The notes under the pieces are model-generated. The model had not been told where the DNA came from. It was given only the letters and a program-made list of their open reading frames with translations, and ran no database searches. A stretch of 64,000 bases of DNA from Mycobacterium decipiens (GTDB taxonomy: Bacteria; Actinomycetota; Actinomycetes; Mycobacteriales; Mycobacteriaceae): NCBI RefSeq assembly GCF_963853665.1, contig NZ_OY970459.1:2728001-2792000 (forward strand), read 5' to 3'. The first letter of the stretch is position 1, and every line of letters begins with the position of its first letter. The position numbers were made by a program, and so were the translations under genes. Positions 43,777 to 52,091 of this stretch are shown here, piece after piece.

Positions 43777-45639
43777 ATGAATCGCGGCTCCCGGCAGGAA
43801 TCCAAGGTTCGCAGTGGCCTGTTACAGATCGAGGACTGCTTGGATGTTGACGGCGGTATCGCATTGCCGCCGGGCACCACGCTGATCTCGCTCATCGACC
43901 GCAACATCAGGTATGTCGGCGACCTGGTGGCGTATCGCTACCTGGACCACACCCGCTCGGCTGACGGATGCGCCCTGGAAGTGACCTGGGCCCAATTCGG
44001 TGTCCGATTGCAGGCCATCGGTGCGCGCGTGCAACAGTTCGCGGGTGCCGGCGACCGCGTTGCGATCCTCGCACCACAGGGCATCGACTACGTTTGCGGG
44101 TTCTACGCCGCGATCAAAGCTGGCACGATTGCGGTGCCGTTGTTCGCTCCGGAACTGCCGGGCCACGCCGAACGTCTCGATACGGCACTTCGCGATTCAG
44201 AGCCCGCGGTCGTGCTCACGACGGCGGCGGCGAAAACCGCCGTTGAGAGCTTTCTGGACAGCCTCCCGCGCCTACGAAAGCCGCAGGTCATCGTCCTCGA
44301 CGAGATACCCGATTCGGCGGGGGAGCTGTTCGCCCCGGTCGAGCTGGACATCGACGCCGTATCCCACCTGCAGTACACGTCGGGCTCGACGCGACCCCCG
44401 GTCGGTGTGGAAATCACCCACCGCGCGGTCGGTACCAACCTGGTTCAGATGATCTTGTCGATCGACCTGCTGAACCGGAACACCCACGGTGTCAGCTGGT
44501 TACCCCTCTACCACGATATGGGCCTGTCCATGATCGGCTTTCCGGCGGTGTATGGCGGGCACTCCACGCTGATGTCGCCAACGGCATTTGTCCGGCGGCC
44601 GCAGCGGTGGATTCACGCGTTGGCGGCTGGATCTCGGACCGGGCGTGTAGTCACCGCCGCACCAAACTTCGCCTACGAATGGACCGCGCAGCGCGGGCTA
44701 CCCGCGCAGGGCGACGATGTCGATCTAAGCAATGTCGTGCTGATCATCGGCTCGGAACCAGTCAGCATCGATGCGGTGCGGACGTTCAACAAGGCATTCG
44801 CGCCCTACGGTTTACCACCTACGGCGTTCAAGCCTTCGTACGGCATAGCAGAGGCGACGCTGCTTGTCGCGACCATCGACCACGCCGCTGAGCCGACGGT
44901 TGTCTATCTTGACCGGGAGCAGTTGGGCGCCGGACACGCAACACGCGTCACGGCGGATGCCCCCAACGCCGTCGTGCAGGTGTCGTGCGGGCATGTGGCC
45001 CGCAGCCTGTGGGCCGTAATCGTCGACCCGGATACCGGTCCCGAAGCAGGCGCCGAACTGCCCGACGGTGTGATCGGCGAAGTCTGGTTGCAGGGCGACA
45101 ACGTCGGTCGCGGGTATTGGGGACGGCCGCGCGAAACCCAGCAGACATTCGGGGCCAAGCTGCAATCGCAGCTCGCCGAAGGCAGCCACGCCGACGGATC
45201 GGCGATCGGCGGCGCCTGGCTGCGGACCGGGGATCTAGGCGTATACCTCGACGGTGAGCTCTACATCACCGGCCGAATCGCGGATCTGGTGACCATCGAT
45301 GACCGCAACCACTATCCGCAGGACATCGAGGCCACCGCCGCGGAGGCCTCGCCGATGGTGCGGCGGGGATACGTCGCGGCCTTCGCCGTTCCGGCCACCG
45401 AAGGGGACGTCAGCAGCCAACGATTGGTGATCATCGCCGAACGTGCGGCAGGCACCAGTCGCGCCGACCCACAGCCGGCAATCGAGGCGATTCGCACCGC
45501 GGTGTCGAACCGTCACGGGTTATCCGTTGCTGACCTGCGCTTCCTGCCGGCCGGCGCCATTCCGCGCACCACCAGCGGCAAGCTGGCTCGCCGGGCCTGC
45601 CGTGCCCAATACCTCAGCGGTCCATTGGGCGTGGACTAG
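43777..45639 (+). CDS. fadD31: Fatty acyl-AMP ligase FadD31
   Basis: 620 residues, the same length as Rv1925. It activates a fatty acid as acyl-adenylate, usually for transfer to a polyketide synthase. The AMP-binding P-loop LQYTSGSTRPPVGVEITH, VSWLPLYHDMGLSMIGFPAVYGG, ALAAGSRTGRVVTAAPNFAYEW (FAAL-type) and RTGDLG are present. The C-terminal lysine is in RTTSGKLARRACR. FAAL-type proteins contain an insertion after the core that keeps them from forming CoA thioesters; the WLPLYHDMGL pattern is typical of the FAAL group. No PKS gene is adjacent. Confidence 0.93.
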   Translation: MNRGSRQESKVRSGLLQIEDCLDVDGGIALPPGTTLISLIDRNIRYVGDLVAYRYLDHTRSADGCALEVTWAQFGVRLQAIGARVQQFAGAGDRVAILAPQGIDYVCGFYAAIKAGTIAVPLFAPELPGHAERLDTALRDSEPAVVLTTAAAKTAVESFLDSLPRLRKPQVIVLDEIPDSAGELFAPVELDIDAVSHLQYTSGSTRPPVGVEITHRAVGTNLVQMILSIDLLNRNTHGVSWLPLYHDMGLSMIGFPAVYGGHSTLMSPTAFVRRPQRWIHALAAGSRTGRVVTAAPNFAYEWTAQRGLPAQGDDVDLSNVVLIIGSEPVSIDAVRTFNKAFAPYGLPPTAFKPSYGIAEATLLVATIDHAAEPTVVYLDREQLGAGHATRVTADAPNAVVQVSCGHVARSLWAVIVDPDTGPEAGAELPDGVIGEVWLQGDNVGRGYWGRPRETQQTFGAKLQSQLAEGSHADGSAIGGAWLRTGDLGVYLDGELYITGRIADLVTIDDRNHYPQDIEATAAEASPMVRRGYVAAFAVPATEGDVSSQRLVIIAERAAGTSRADPQPAIEAIRTAVSNRHGLSVADLRFLPAGAIPRTTSGKLARRACRAQYLSGPLGVD

Positions 45640-45646
45640 ATGCGGC

Positions 45647-46126
45647 CTACGGCCCCCAAATCAGCAGATCCTCCATGCCGTTGTTCATCGCAACCAGGGT
45701 CGGCGATGGGCCGGTGACGTCGAAGTAAATTTTTCCGGTGGATTGTTCGCCTTGGGGGATGGTGGCTCCGCTGATGGTGTTGGGACCTGAGGCTTGCCAC
45801 AGAACCCGGTAGTTAACGCCATCGGTGGTGCGGGCATTGAACTGCGAGATGGCGGGGGTGACGGGGCCACGGATCGCATTGACAGTGGCGGTGGCCTCCC
45901 AAACCTGGCCGGCCACCGGATAGCCCGGGATGATGTCGGTGCTGGATTTGAGATCACTGACTTTCCAGCCCAGGACCACTTGGCCAACCGTGTCGGTCAT
46001 CGTCAACTCGCTGCCAAGTTTGCCAATGACGGGATAGGCAGGCAACGCCAGCGGTGCCGTGATCATAGCGGTCGTTGCCACGGCCACGACCGCGGCCGCC
46101 GTCTTTATCATCGTGGTGAACTTCAT
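45647..46126 (-). CDS. mpt63: Immunogenic secreted protein Mpt63
   Basis: 159 residues, the same length as Rv1926c. A Sec signal peptide (MKFTTMIKTAAAVVAVATTAMITAPLA) precedes a mature beta-sandwich protein of about 130 residues (GSELTMTDTVGQVVLGWKVSD, then GYPVAGQVWEATATVNAI and GKIYFDVTGPSPTLVAMNNG). Mpt63 is abundant in culture filtrates; it has an immunoglobulin-like fold and no known enzymatic activity, and is used as an antigen. The gene lies 7 bases from the convergent fadD31 stop. Confidence 0.95.
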   Translation of the reverse strand: MKFTTMIKTAAAVVAVATTAMITAPLALPAYPVIGKLGSELTMTDTVGQVVLGWKVSDLKSSTDIIPGYPVAGQVWEATATVNAIRGPVTPAISQFNARTTDGVNYRVLWQASGPNTISGATIPQGEQSTGKIYFDVTGPSPTLVAMNNGMEDLLIWGP

Positions 46127-46298
46127 TGGTCCTTACCTCCACTACTCGTTGGGGCGATTACCTCGTTCGAACCTCTCCGACGCAATTACTTTAAGCCGCA
46201 AATGACCCGTTGCTTCCCCCAATTCGATATGTAATTGCACTCGGCGGGCCACGAGGGCAACCAGCGCAATGGGCCAAATCGCATGTCACGATGGTCTG

Positions 46299-47072
46299 AT
46301 GCCCCCCATACCCGGCCCGTCGGGCGCCGAACCCGGCGAGCGCCCTGCCCTATCGGGGTACCCGGTCACGCCGCCAAGACTGCCCCGTCCGACCACCTTC
46401 GACCAGCGCTGGAGTGACCTGACCTTTATCCATTGGCCGGTGCTGCCGGAGACCGTTGAAAGGATGTACCCGCCCGGGACCCGCCCCGATGTCTTTGCCG
46501 ATGGGATGACCTACGCCGGGCTGGTTCCGTTTCGCATGAGCAGCACCAAACTCGGCGCCGCACTGCCGATCCCGTACTTCGGCACCTTCCCGGAGACCAA
46601 TGTCCGGTTGTATTCGATTGATAATGCCGGCCGGCACGGGGTACTTTTCCGGTCGCTGGAAACGGCTCGACTAGCCGTCGTGCCGCTCACCCGGATGGGG
46701 CTCGGCATCCCCTACTGCTGGGCGAAGATGGCTATGATGCGCTCTGACGAGGGCATTACATATCACAGTGTGCGGCGCTGGCCACGGCGCGGACTGCGCA
46801 GCCTGTTGACGATCACCATTGGTGACGTGGTTGACCCGACTCCGCTGGAAGTGTGGCTTACCGCCCGGTGGGGCGCGCATGCGCGCAAGGCCGGCCGGAC
46901 CTGGTGGGTGCCGAACGAGCATGAACCATGGCCGTTACGGGCCGCGGAGATCGTCGAGCTAAACGACGAGCTTATCGACGCGGGTGGCGTGCAACCCAGT
47001 GGCGATCGGTTGCGCGCGCTGTTTTCGCCTGGCGTGCGCACCCGATTCGGCCGTCCCTGTGTCGTGCGGTGA
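46299..47072 (+). CDS. DUF2071-family protein (Rv1927-like)
   Basis: 257 residues, the same length as Rv1927. The acetoacetate-decarboxylase-like DUF2071 pattern is visible: FDQRWSDLTFIHWPVLPETVERMYPPGTRPD, then YAGLVPFRM, FPETNVRLYSIDNAGRHGVLF and TWWVPNEHEPWPLRAAEI. The family is uncharacterised; its fold resembles acetoacetate decarboxylase. The ATG at 46299 (MPPIPGPSG) was chosen by match to the reference; an ATG at 46269 adds ten residues. No signal peptide is seen. Confidence 0.87.
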   Translation: MPPIPGPSGAEPGERPALSGYPVTPPRLPRPTTFDQRWSDLTFIHWPVLPETVERMYPPGTRPDVFADGMTYAGLVPFRMSSTKLGAALPIPYFGTFPETNVRLYSIDNAGRHGVLFRSLETARLAVVPLTRMGLGIPYCWAKMAMMRSDEGITYHSVRRWPRRGLRSLLTITIGDVVDPTPLEVWLTARWGAHARKAGRTWWVPNEHEPWPLRAAEIVELNDELIDAGGVQPSGDRLRALFSPGVRTRFGRPCVVR

Positions 47073-47075
47073 CGG

Positions 47076-47846
47076 TTAGGGGCAGGTGTATCCACCGTCG
47101 ATCACCAGGTCGGAACCGGTCATGTAGCTGGCCGCCTCGCTGGCTAGATAGAGGTAGAGGCCAGCGAGTTCTTCGGGCCGGCCCAGCCGTCCGAGCGGAA
47201 TCTTGGGCTCCCACAGCGAGTGGTAATCCGTGTAGGGCTCGACGAGTTCGGTGAGGATATAGCCCGGACTGACGCTGTTGACCCGAATCTTGTGCGGCGC
47301 CAACTCCACGGCCATGGCTTTGGTGAGGTGAATGACCGCGGCCTTGGAGGCACAGTAGTGACTTACCTGTTGTGGGACGTTGATGATGTGGCCCGACATC
47401 GAAGCGGTGTTGATGATGACCCCACCTTGGCCTTGCCGAACCATTGCCTTGGCCGCCGCCTGGGCAGTAAGGAAAACGCCCGTCACATTGGTGCTTTGGA
47501 TGCGCTGAAACTCCTCCGGCGGCATGTCCAGCATTGGGGTGACCGTGATGATTCCGGCGTTGCAGACCGCGATGTCGATCCCACCCAACTCCGCGGTCAC
47601 CTGGTCCAGCATTCTGGTCACCTGCCCCGGTTGGGTCACGTCGCAATTGATGGGCACGGCCGTCTCGCCACCGGCCGCGGAGATCTCTTCGGCGACCTGT
47701 TCCAGAACTTCGGAATGCCTTGCCGCGATAGCCACTTGAGCTCCGGCTTGAGCGTATGCTAGCGCCACGCTCTTGCCGATGCCGCTGGATCCACCGGTCA
47801 CCAGGGCCCTCTTGCCGTGCAAGTCAAACAGGTCCAACACGCTCAT
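47076..47846 (-). CDS. Short-chain dehydrogenase (Rv1928c-like)
   Basis: 256-residue classical SDR. The Rossmann motif TGGSSGIG is near residue 16, CNAGII follows, and the catalytic YCASK (Tyr and Lys) is preceded by SMSGHI. The sequence GYILTELVEPY and ASEAASYMTGSDLVIDGGYTCP is almost that of Rv1928c. The substrate is unknown. The ATG at 47846 has GGAG five bases before; a GTG at 47852 would add two residues. The gene converges with the DUF2071 gene by a 3-base gap. Confidence 0.9.
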   Translation of the reverse strand: MSVLDLFDLHGKRALVTGGSSGIGKSVALAYAQAGAQVAIAARHSEVLEQVAEEISAAGGETAVPINCDVTQPGQVTRMLDQVTAELGGIDIAVCNAGIITVTPMLDMPPEEFQRIQSTNVTGVFLTAQAAAKAMVRQGQGGVIINTASMSGHIINVPQQVSHYCASKAAVIHLTKAMAVELAPHKIRVNSVSPGYILTELVEPYTDYHSLWEPKIPLGRLGRPEELAGLYLYLASEAASYMTGSDLVIDGGYTCP

Positions 47847-48021
47847 CTTCACTCCATATCTCTCCGGGGCTGCCCGCTAGCCTGGTTGAGCCTAATTGCG
47901 CATCGGCCTACCCGCGACGGCCCGCTATTGCGCGATCTAGAGTGCGGACGAAAGTCCCTGTGTAGCAAGACGTTGAGACGGCAGCGGCGAGCGCACGACA
48001 CCTTGGTAGGTTCGAAAGGAA

Positions 48022-48891
48022 ATGCGGCACGTTCATTGGACACCGTCCGGGGTACGACTGCGCCGACGCGTCAGTCGCGCCGGGGCTCTCAATTGGCTGT
48101 TTCTTCCCGGCGGCCCGGGAATCGGTTCGGAGAGCCTGCATGAATTGGTGGATGCGCTGGATGTGCCCGGCAGCTCGTGGCTGGTCGATCTGCCCGGTGA
48201 TGGTTCGAACGTCGATGCGCCAAGTGCACCCACCGACCCCTACAGTGTCTGGCCCGATGTCCTGCTTGAAGCGGCCCACGCAGTGCCCAATCCCGTATTC
48301 GTCGGGCACTCCACGGGTGGCGAATACTTACTTTCCATGCCGGCGTTGGCCGCGTGCCTCGAGGGACTGGTATTGATCAGCAGCGCCCCGGACGCTTCGT
48401 GGCTGCCGATATTCGAGGAGATGGCGCGCAATCATCCGTTGCCCCACGTCGAGCAGGCGATGACCCGCTACCAATCCGATCCCACCGACGAGAATCTTCG
48501 TGTCGTTTCCACAGCGTCGGCACCGTGGAGCTTCGGGGACCAAAGCGTTGCGAAGGGTACCGAGCTTCTTGCGCGACTGCCCTACAACTCTCGGGCCGTG
48601 GAATGGTCGGACGCGAATTTCGACCACCGCTACCAATCAGCTTGGTGGCCAACGACATTACCGACGCTCATCGTGAGCGGCTCGGCTGACCGCGTTGTTA
48701 CACAGTCGCTGTGGCAGGCCGAGCGCTTCCACACCCAGAACGTGATCTGGCGAATCGTCCCCGAGGCCGGTCACTTCCCCTGGATCGAACAGCCTGCCGC
48801 CGTGGCCGATGCTTTTGCGGAATTCTCACGCCGGATCGCAACCCAACGCGAGCAACGCGATGTTGGCGCGGGCGGGACTCCACCCGGATAG
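48022..48891 (+). CDS. Alpha/beta-hydrolase
   Basis: 289 residues of alpha/beta-hydrolase fold. The oxyanion region LFLPGGPGIG is at 27-36. The nucleophile elbow VGHSTGGEYL has Ser97. An acid residue is in VSGSADRVV and the catalytic histidine in EAGHFPW near residue 254. It looks like a proline-iminopeptidase/esterase-type enzyme. In M. tuberculosis the position between Rv1928c and Rv1930c is held by Rv1929c, an unrelated hypothetical, so this gene is an insertion or replacement. The PEP-mutase-family gene follows after 26 bases, likely in the same operon. Confidence 0.83.
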   Translation: MRHVHWTPSGVRLRRRVSRAGALNWLFLPGGPGIGSESLHELVDALDVPGSSWLVDLPGDGSNVDAPSAPTDPYSVWPDVLLEAAHAVPNPVFVGHSTGGEYLLSMPALAACLEGLVLISSAPDASWLPIFEEMARNHPLPHVEQAMTRYQSDPTDENLRVVSTASAPWSFGDQSVAKGTELLARLPYNSRAVEWSDANFDHRYQSAWWPTTLPTLIVSGSADRVVTQSLWQAERFHTQNVIWRIVPEAGHFPWIEQPAAVADAFAEFSRRIATQREQRDVGAGGTPPG

Positions 48892-48917
48892 TCGCGGCGT
48901 ACAGCTACGATCGGCTG

Positions 48918-49745
48918 GTGCCGAAGCTGAGTGATCTCCTATCGGGCGACGAGTTGCTGATCGCGCCGGGCGCCCATGATGCGTTGGGGGCGAGGATATT
49001 TGAGCAGGCTGGGTTCCGCGCCGTCTACATGACTGGCAATGGGTTGTCGGCGTCGCTGCTGGCCGCACCGGACGTGGGGCTGTTGACGATGACCGAGATG
49101 GTGCAGCGCGGCAGGGCCTTCGCCGCTGCGGTTGAGGTGCCGGTCATCGCCGATGCCGATACCGGCTATGGCGGCCCACACAACGTCGCGCGCACGGTTA
49201 GGGAGTACCAAGCCTGCGGAGTGGCGGCGATCCATCTCGAGGATCAGATTTTCCCGAAGCGCTGCGGCGCGATGCCAGGAATCGAGCTGGTCTCGGCCGA
49301 GGAACATGCCGCACGGATTGGTGCCGCGATCGAGGCGCGCACCGATGCGGAGTTTCTGCTGATCGGCCGCACCGATGCCCGGTTGACCAGCGGCTTCGAC
49401 GAGGCTTTGCGCCGCGCCAAGTGCTATGCGGATGCCGGCGCTGATCTGATCCTGGTCGAGATGCTGCAAACACCGAAAGAGATCGAGGACGTCGCCAGGG
49501 CGGTGGACGTGCCGGTGATGTTCAACGTTGTCGAGGGCAAGACCCCGGACCTCACGCCGGCGGAGTTTGCTGAACTCGGCGTCAAAGTATTGGTGTACCC
49601 GCTGGCATCCACCCTGATTTATGCCGCAACGATGCAGACCTTCGCCCGGCACCTAGCCGACGGGAAGACACCGGCAACATTGCAGCCGCCCGGCTTGGAG
49701 CTCACCAAATACCAACGGCTGCTGCAAGGTAGCCGACACGGCTAA
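48918..49745 (+). CDS. Isocitrate lyase/PEP-mutase superfamily enzyme (2-methylisocitrate lyase-like)
   Basis: 275 residues starting at GTG 48918. It belongs to the small, Mg-dependent TIM-barrel group: VPKLSDLLSGDELLIAPGAHDALGARI start, MTGNGLSASL loop, the metal site ADADTGYGG (Asp79, Asp81) and the catalytic loop PKRCG (Cys116). LVEMLQTPKEIEDVARAVDVPVMFN follows. Members include methylisocitrate lyases, oxaloacetate decarboxylases and carboxyPEP mutases; the KRCG cysteine suggests lyase chemistry. It is a second ICL-superfamily member in the window besides aceA. Its four last bases overlap the end of the DJ-1-like gene. Confidence 0.85.
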   Translation: MPKLSDLLSGDELLIAPGAHDALGARIFEQAGFRAVYMTGNGLSASLLAAPDVGLLTMTEMVQRGRAFAAAVEVPVIADADTGYGGPHNVARTVREYQACGVAAIHLEDQIFPKRCGAMPGIELVSAEEHAARIGAAIEARTDAEFLLIGRTDARLTSGFDEALRRAKCYADAGADLILVEMLQTPKEIEDVARAVDVPVMFNVVEGKTPDLTPAEFAELGVKVLVYPLASTLIYAATMQTFARHLADGKTPATLQPPGLELTKYQRLLQGSRHG

Positions 49746-50476
49746 CCGACGGGCTGCCGCCTCCGGCGCCGGGACCGGACCGCCTGAAGCGCCTGCTCCC
49801 ACGCCAGCATTGCCGCGGCAGCCAGGTTGGCCGGCTTGGCGCTGTCCTTGGACAGCAGCGCGGTCGCGGCGGCTTTCGTGGTTGCCGAAGCCTTCGACAT
49901 GTGCCCGGAGTCGAACGGTGGTTGCGGGTCGTATTCGATCGCCAGCTGGATGGCCTTGGCGCGGCCTTTCCCGCCGATCTGGCCGGCGAGCCAAAGCGCC
50001 AGGTCGAGTCCCGCCGATACGCCGGCACTAGTGACGATGTCATCCTGCGCGACGATCCGCTCGTCGACGACGGGCTCAGCGCCGAATGCCTTGAGCAACG
50101 GGATGGCCAGCCAATGCGAGGTAGCGCGGCGGTCCCTCAGTAGGCCGGCGGCAGCCAGGATCACCGATCCCGAACACACCGACGTCGTCCAGCTGGCCGT
50201 CCGGTGGGCCTGACGCAGCCAGTCCAGCAGCTTCTCGTCGCGCGCGTGCACCGGAGTCGACGGGCCACCCGGCACGAGAATCACGTCGGGCGAAGGTGTT
50301 TCGGCCAGCGAGTGCGTGGCGCCGATCACGAGTACGCCTGAGTCGGCGGTGATCGGTCCGGTTTCGTGCCAGACGAACCGCAGCTCGGCGCCCGGCAGGT
50401 TTCGCAACACCTCATACGGGCCGATCATGTCCAGCGCGGTAACGCCCGGGTAGGTCACGAACGCAACTTGGGTCAT
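49742..50476 (-). CDS. DJ-1/PfpI-family protein (Rv1930c-like)
   Basis: 244 residues, about 70 more than M. tuberculosis Rv1930c. The class I glutamine-amidotransferase-like fold is clear: VAFVTYPGVTALDMIGPYEVL, DVILVPGG and the elbow SVCSGSVILAAAGLL with Cys101, then RRATSHWLAIPLL. The C-terminal 70 residues (GHMSKASATTKAAATALLS to RSRRRRRQPVG) are helical and basic and look like an extension. Members of this group act as amidases, glyoxalases or isonitrile hydratases. The gene is followed upstream by a GlxA-type regulator with the same N-terminal fold, 17 bases away. Confidence 0.85.
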   Translation of the reverse strand: MTQVAFVTYPGVTALDMIGPYEVLRNLPGAELRFVWHETGPITADSGVLVIGATHSLAETPSPDVILVPGGPSTPVHARDEKLLDWLRQAHRTASWTTSVCSGSVILAAAGLLRDRRATSHWLAIPLLKAFGAEPVVDERIVAQDDIVTSAGVSAGLDLALWLAGQIGGKGRAKAIQLAIEYDPQPPFDSGHMSKASATTKAAATALLSKDSAKPANLAAAAMLAWEQALQAVRSRRRRRQPVG

Positions 50477-50493
50477 CGGTGGTCTCCCTACTT

Positions 50494-51444
50494 CTAGGCG
50501 AACGCCTTCCGGTATTGGTCGGGCGAGATGCCGACCCGGCGAACGAAGTTGCGCCGCATGGTTTCGGCAGTACCGAAACCGCAGCGGGCGGCGATGGCCA
50601 CGACGGTGTCGTCGGTCTCCTCCAATTGACGGCGCGCGGCTTCGGTGCGGATGCGTTCGACGTAGTGGCCGGGCGCCTCGCCGACCTCGTCGGTAAACAC
50701 GCGAGTGAAATGGCGTGGGCTCATCGCCGCCCGGCGAGCCAGGTCGTCGATGCTGTGCGGGCCGCCCGGCTCGGCCTCGATGGCCTCCTGCACCCTGCGG
50801 ATAGGGGCCCGTTTGGCCCGCGGCAGCCACACCGGCGCCGCGAACTGGGTCTGCCCGCCGGGTCGGCGCAAATAGAGCACGAGCCAGCGGGCGACCGTTT
50901 GCGCGACCTCGGTGCCGTGGTCGTCCTCGACCAGCGACAACGCCAGGTCGATCCCGGCGGTGACACCCGCGGCCGTCCACACCGTCTCATTGCTACGGAC
51001 GAAGATCGGGTCGGGATCCACGTCGACGGCTGGGAACTGGCGGGCCAACCGTTCGGCAAAGGCCCAATGCGTGGTGGCGCGATGGCCATCCAGCAGTCCC
51101 GCTTCAGCCGCGAGAAATGCGCCCGTACAGACGGTGACCATGCGGCGCGCATTGCCGGACACCGCTTTGATCCAGGCCATCAGGTCGACGTCGGCTCGCG
51201 CGGCGTCGACGCCGGCGCCGCCGGGCAGCACGACGGTGTCGAGCGGGTCATTCGGGTCCGGCAGCGGCATCGACACGAATCCCAGGCCGGTTGCGGTGGT
51301 GACGGGTTGGCCGCCGATTGAGGCCACCACGACGTCGTAGCCGCCGCTGGTCAGCAATGATGCGCCGGTAAACACTTCGTAGGGCCCCACCACGTCAAGC
51401 GGTTGCACGCCGGGGAAGCCGACAAGCACCACCTTTCGAGCCAT
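50494..51444 (-). CDS. GlxA-type AraC-family transcriptional regulator (Rv1931c-like)
   Basis: 316 residues. Residues 1-185 form a DJ-1/PfpI-like domain (VVLVGFPGVQPLDVVGPYEVFTG, TVVLPGG, TVCTGAFLAAEAGLL with Cys near 106, RATTHW). The C-terminus (210-316) is an AraC/XylS DNA-binding domain with two helix-turn-helix units (SIDDLARRAAMSPRHFTRVFTDEVG and DTVVAIAARCGFGTAETMRRNFVRRVG). It is longer at the N-terminus than annotated Rv1931c. Rv1931c has been reported to affect survival of M. tuberculosis in macrophages. It is likely cotranscribed with the DJ-1-like gene and divergent from tpx. Confidence 0.88.
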   Translation of the reverse strand: MARKVVLVGFPGVQPLDVVGPYEVFTGASLLTSGGYDVVVASIGGQPVTTATGLGFVSMPLPDPNDPLDTVVLPGGAGVDAARADVDLMAWIKAVSGNARRMVTVCTGAFLAAEAGLLDGHRATTHWAFAERLARQFPAVDVDPDPIFVRSNETVWTAAGVTAGIDLALSLVEDDHGTEVAQTVARWLVLYLRRPGGQTQFAAPVWLPRAKRAPIRRVQEAIEAEPGGPHSIDDLARRAAMSPRHFTRVFTDEVGEAPGHYVERIRTEAARRQLEETDDTVVAIAARCGFGTAETMRRNFVRRVGISPDQYRKAFA

Positions 51445-51561
51445 GGACCCAGTGTTGACCCGGCGACGGCATGTCGTCTACGTCATGTACCCCACAAATT
51501 AGGACATCCACACTTCGGACCTCACCCAAGGCCGCCGCGCCGGCCTTGGCAGACTGTGCGC

Positions 51562-52059
51562 ATGGCACAGATAACTCTGCGAGGAAACGCGATCAATACG
51601 GTCGGCGAGCTACCCACTGTCGGGGCTCCGGCTCCAGGCTTCACATTGACCGGCGGCGATCTCGGGGCGGTCACCAGCGAGCAGTTCCGCGGTAAGCCCG
51701 TGTTGTTGAACATCTTTCCCTCGGTCGACACACCGGTGTGTGCGACGAGCGTGCGGACCTTCGACCAGCGCGCCGCGGCCAGCGGTGCCACCGTGCTGTG
51801 CGTGTCAAAGGATTTGCCATTCGCCCAGAAGCGATTCTGCGGCGCGGAGGACACCGCGAACGTCACGACCGCGTCGGCGTTCCGGGACAGCTTTGGGGAG
51901 GACTACGGCGTCACCATCGCCGATGGCCCCATGGCCGGGCTGCTTGCCCGGGCCATCGTGGTGATCGGCCCCGACGGCAATGTGGCATACACCGAACTGG
52001 TGCCGGAAATCGCGCAAGAGCCCAATTACGACGCCGCGCTCGCCGCACTGGGCGCATAA
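51562..52059 (+). CDS. tpx: Thiol peroxidase
   Basis: 165 residues, the same length as Rv1932. A 2-Cys peroxiredoxin of the Tpx type: peroxidatic Cys60 in PSVDTPVCATSVRTF, resolving Cys93 (KRFCGAED) and an extra Cys80. It reduces H2O2, organic hydroperoxides and peroxynitrite with electrons from the thioredoxin system. ATG 51562 is preceded by an intergenic region of 117 bases shared with the divergent AraC-type regulator. Cytoplasmic. Confidence 0.96.
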   Translation: MAQITLRGNAINTVGELPTVGAPAPGFTLTGGDLGAVTSEQFRGKPVLLNIFPSVDTPVCATSVRTFDQRAAASGATVLCVSKDLPFAQKRFCGAEDTANVTTASAFRDSFGEDYGVTIADGPMAGLLARAIVVIGPDGNVAYTELVPEIAQEPNYDAALAALGA

Positions 52060-52091
52060 GTCGGCAACCCTCCTGCGGCCAGGCCCGGTTG

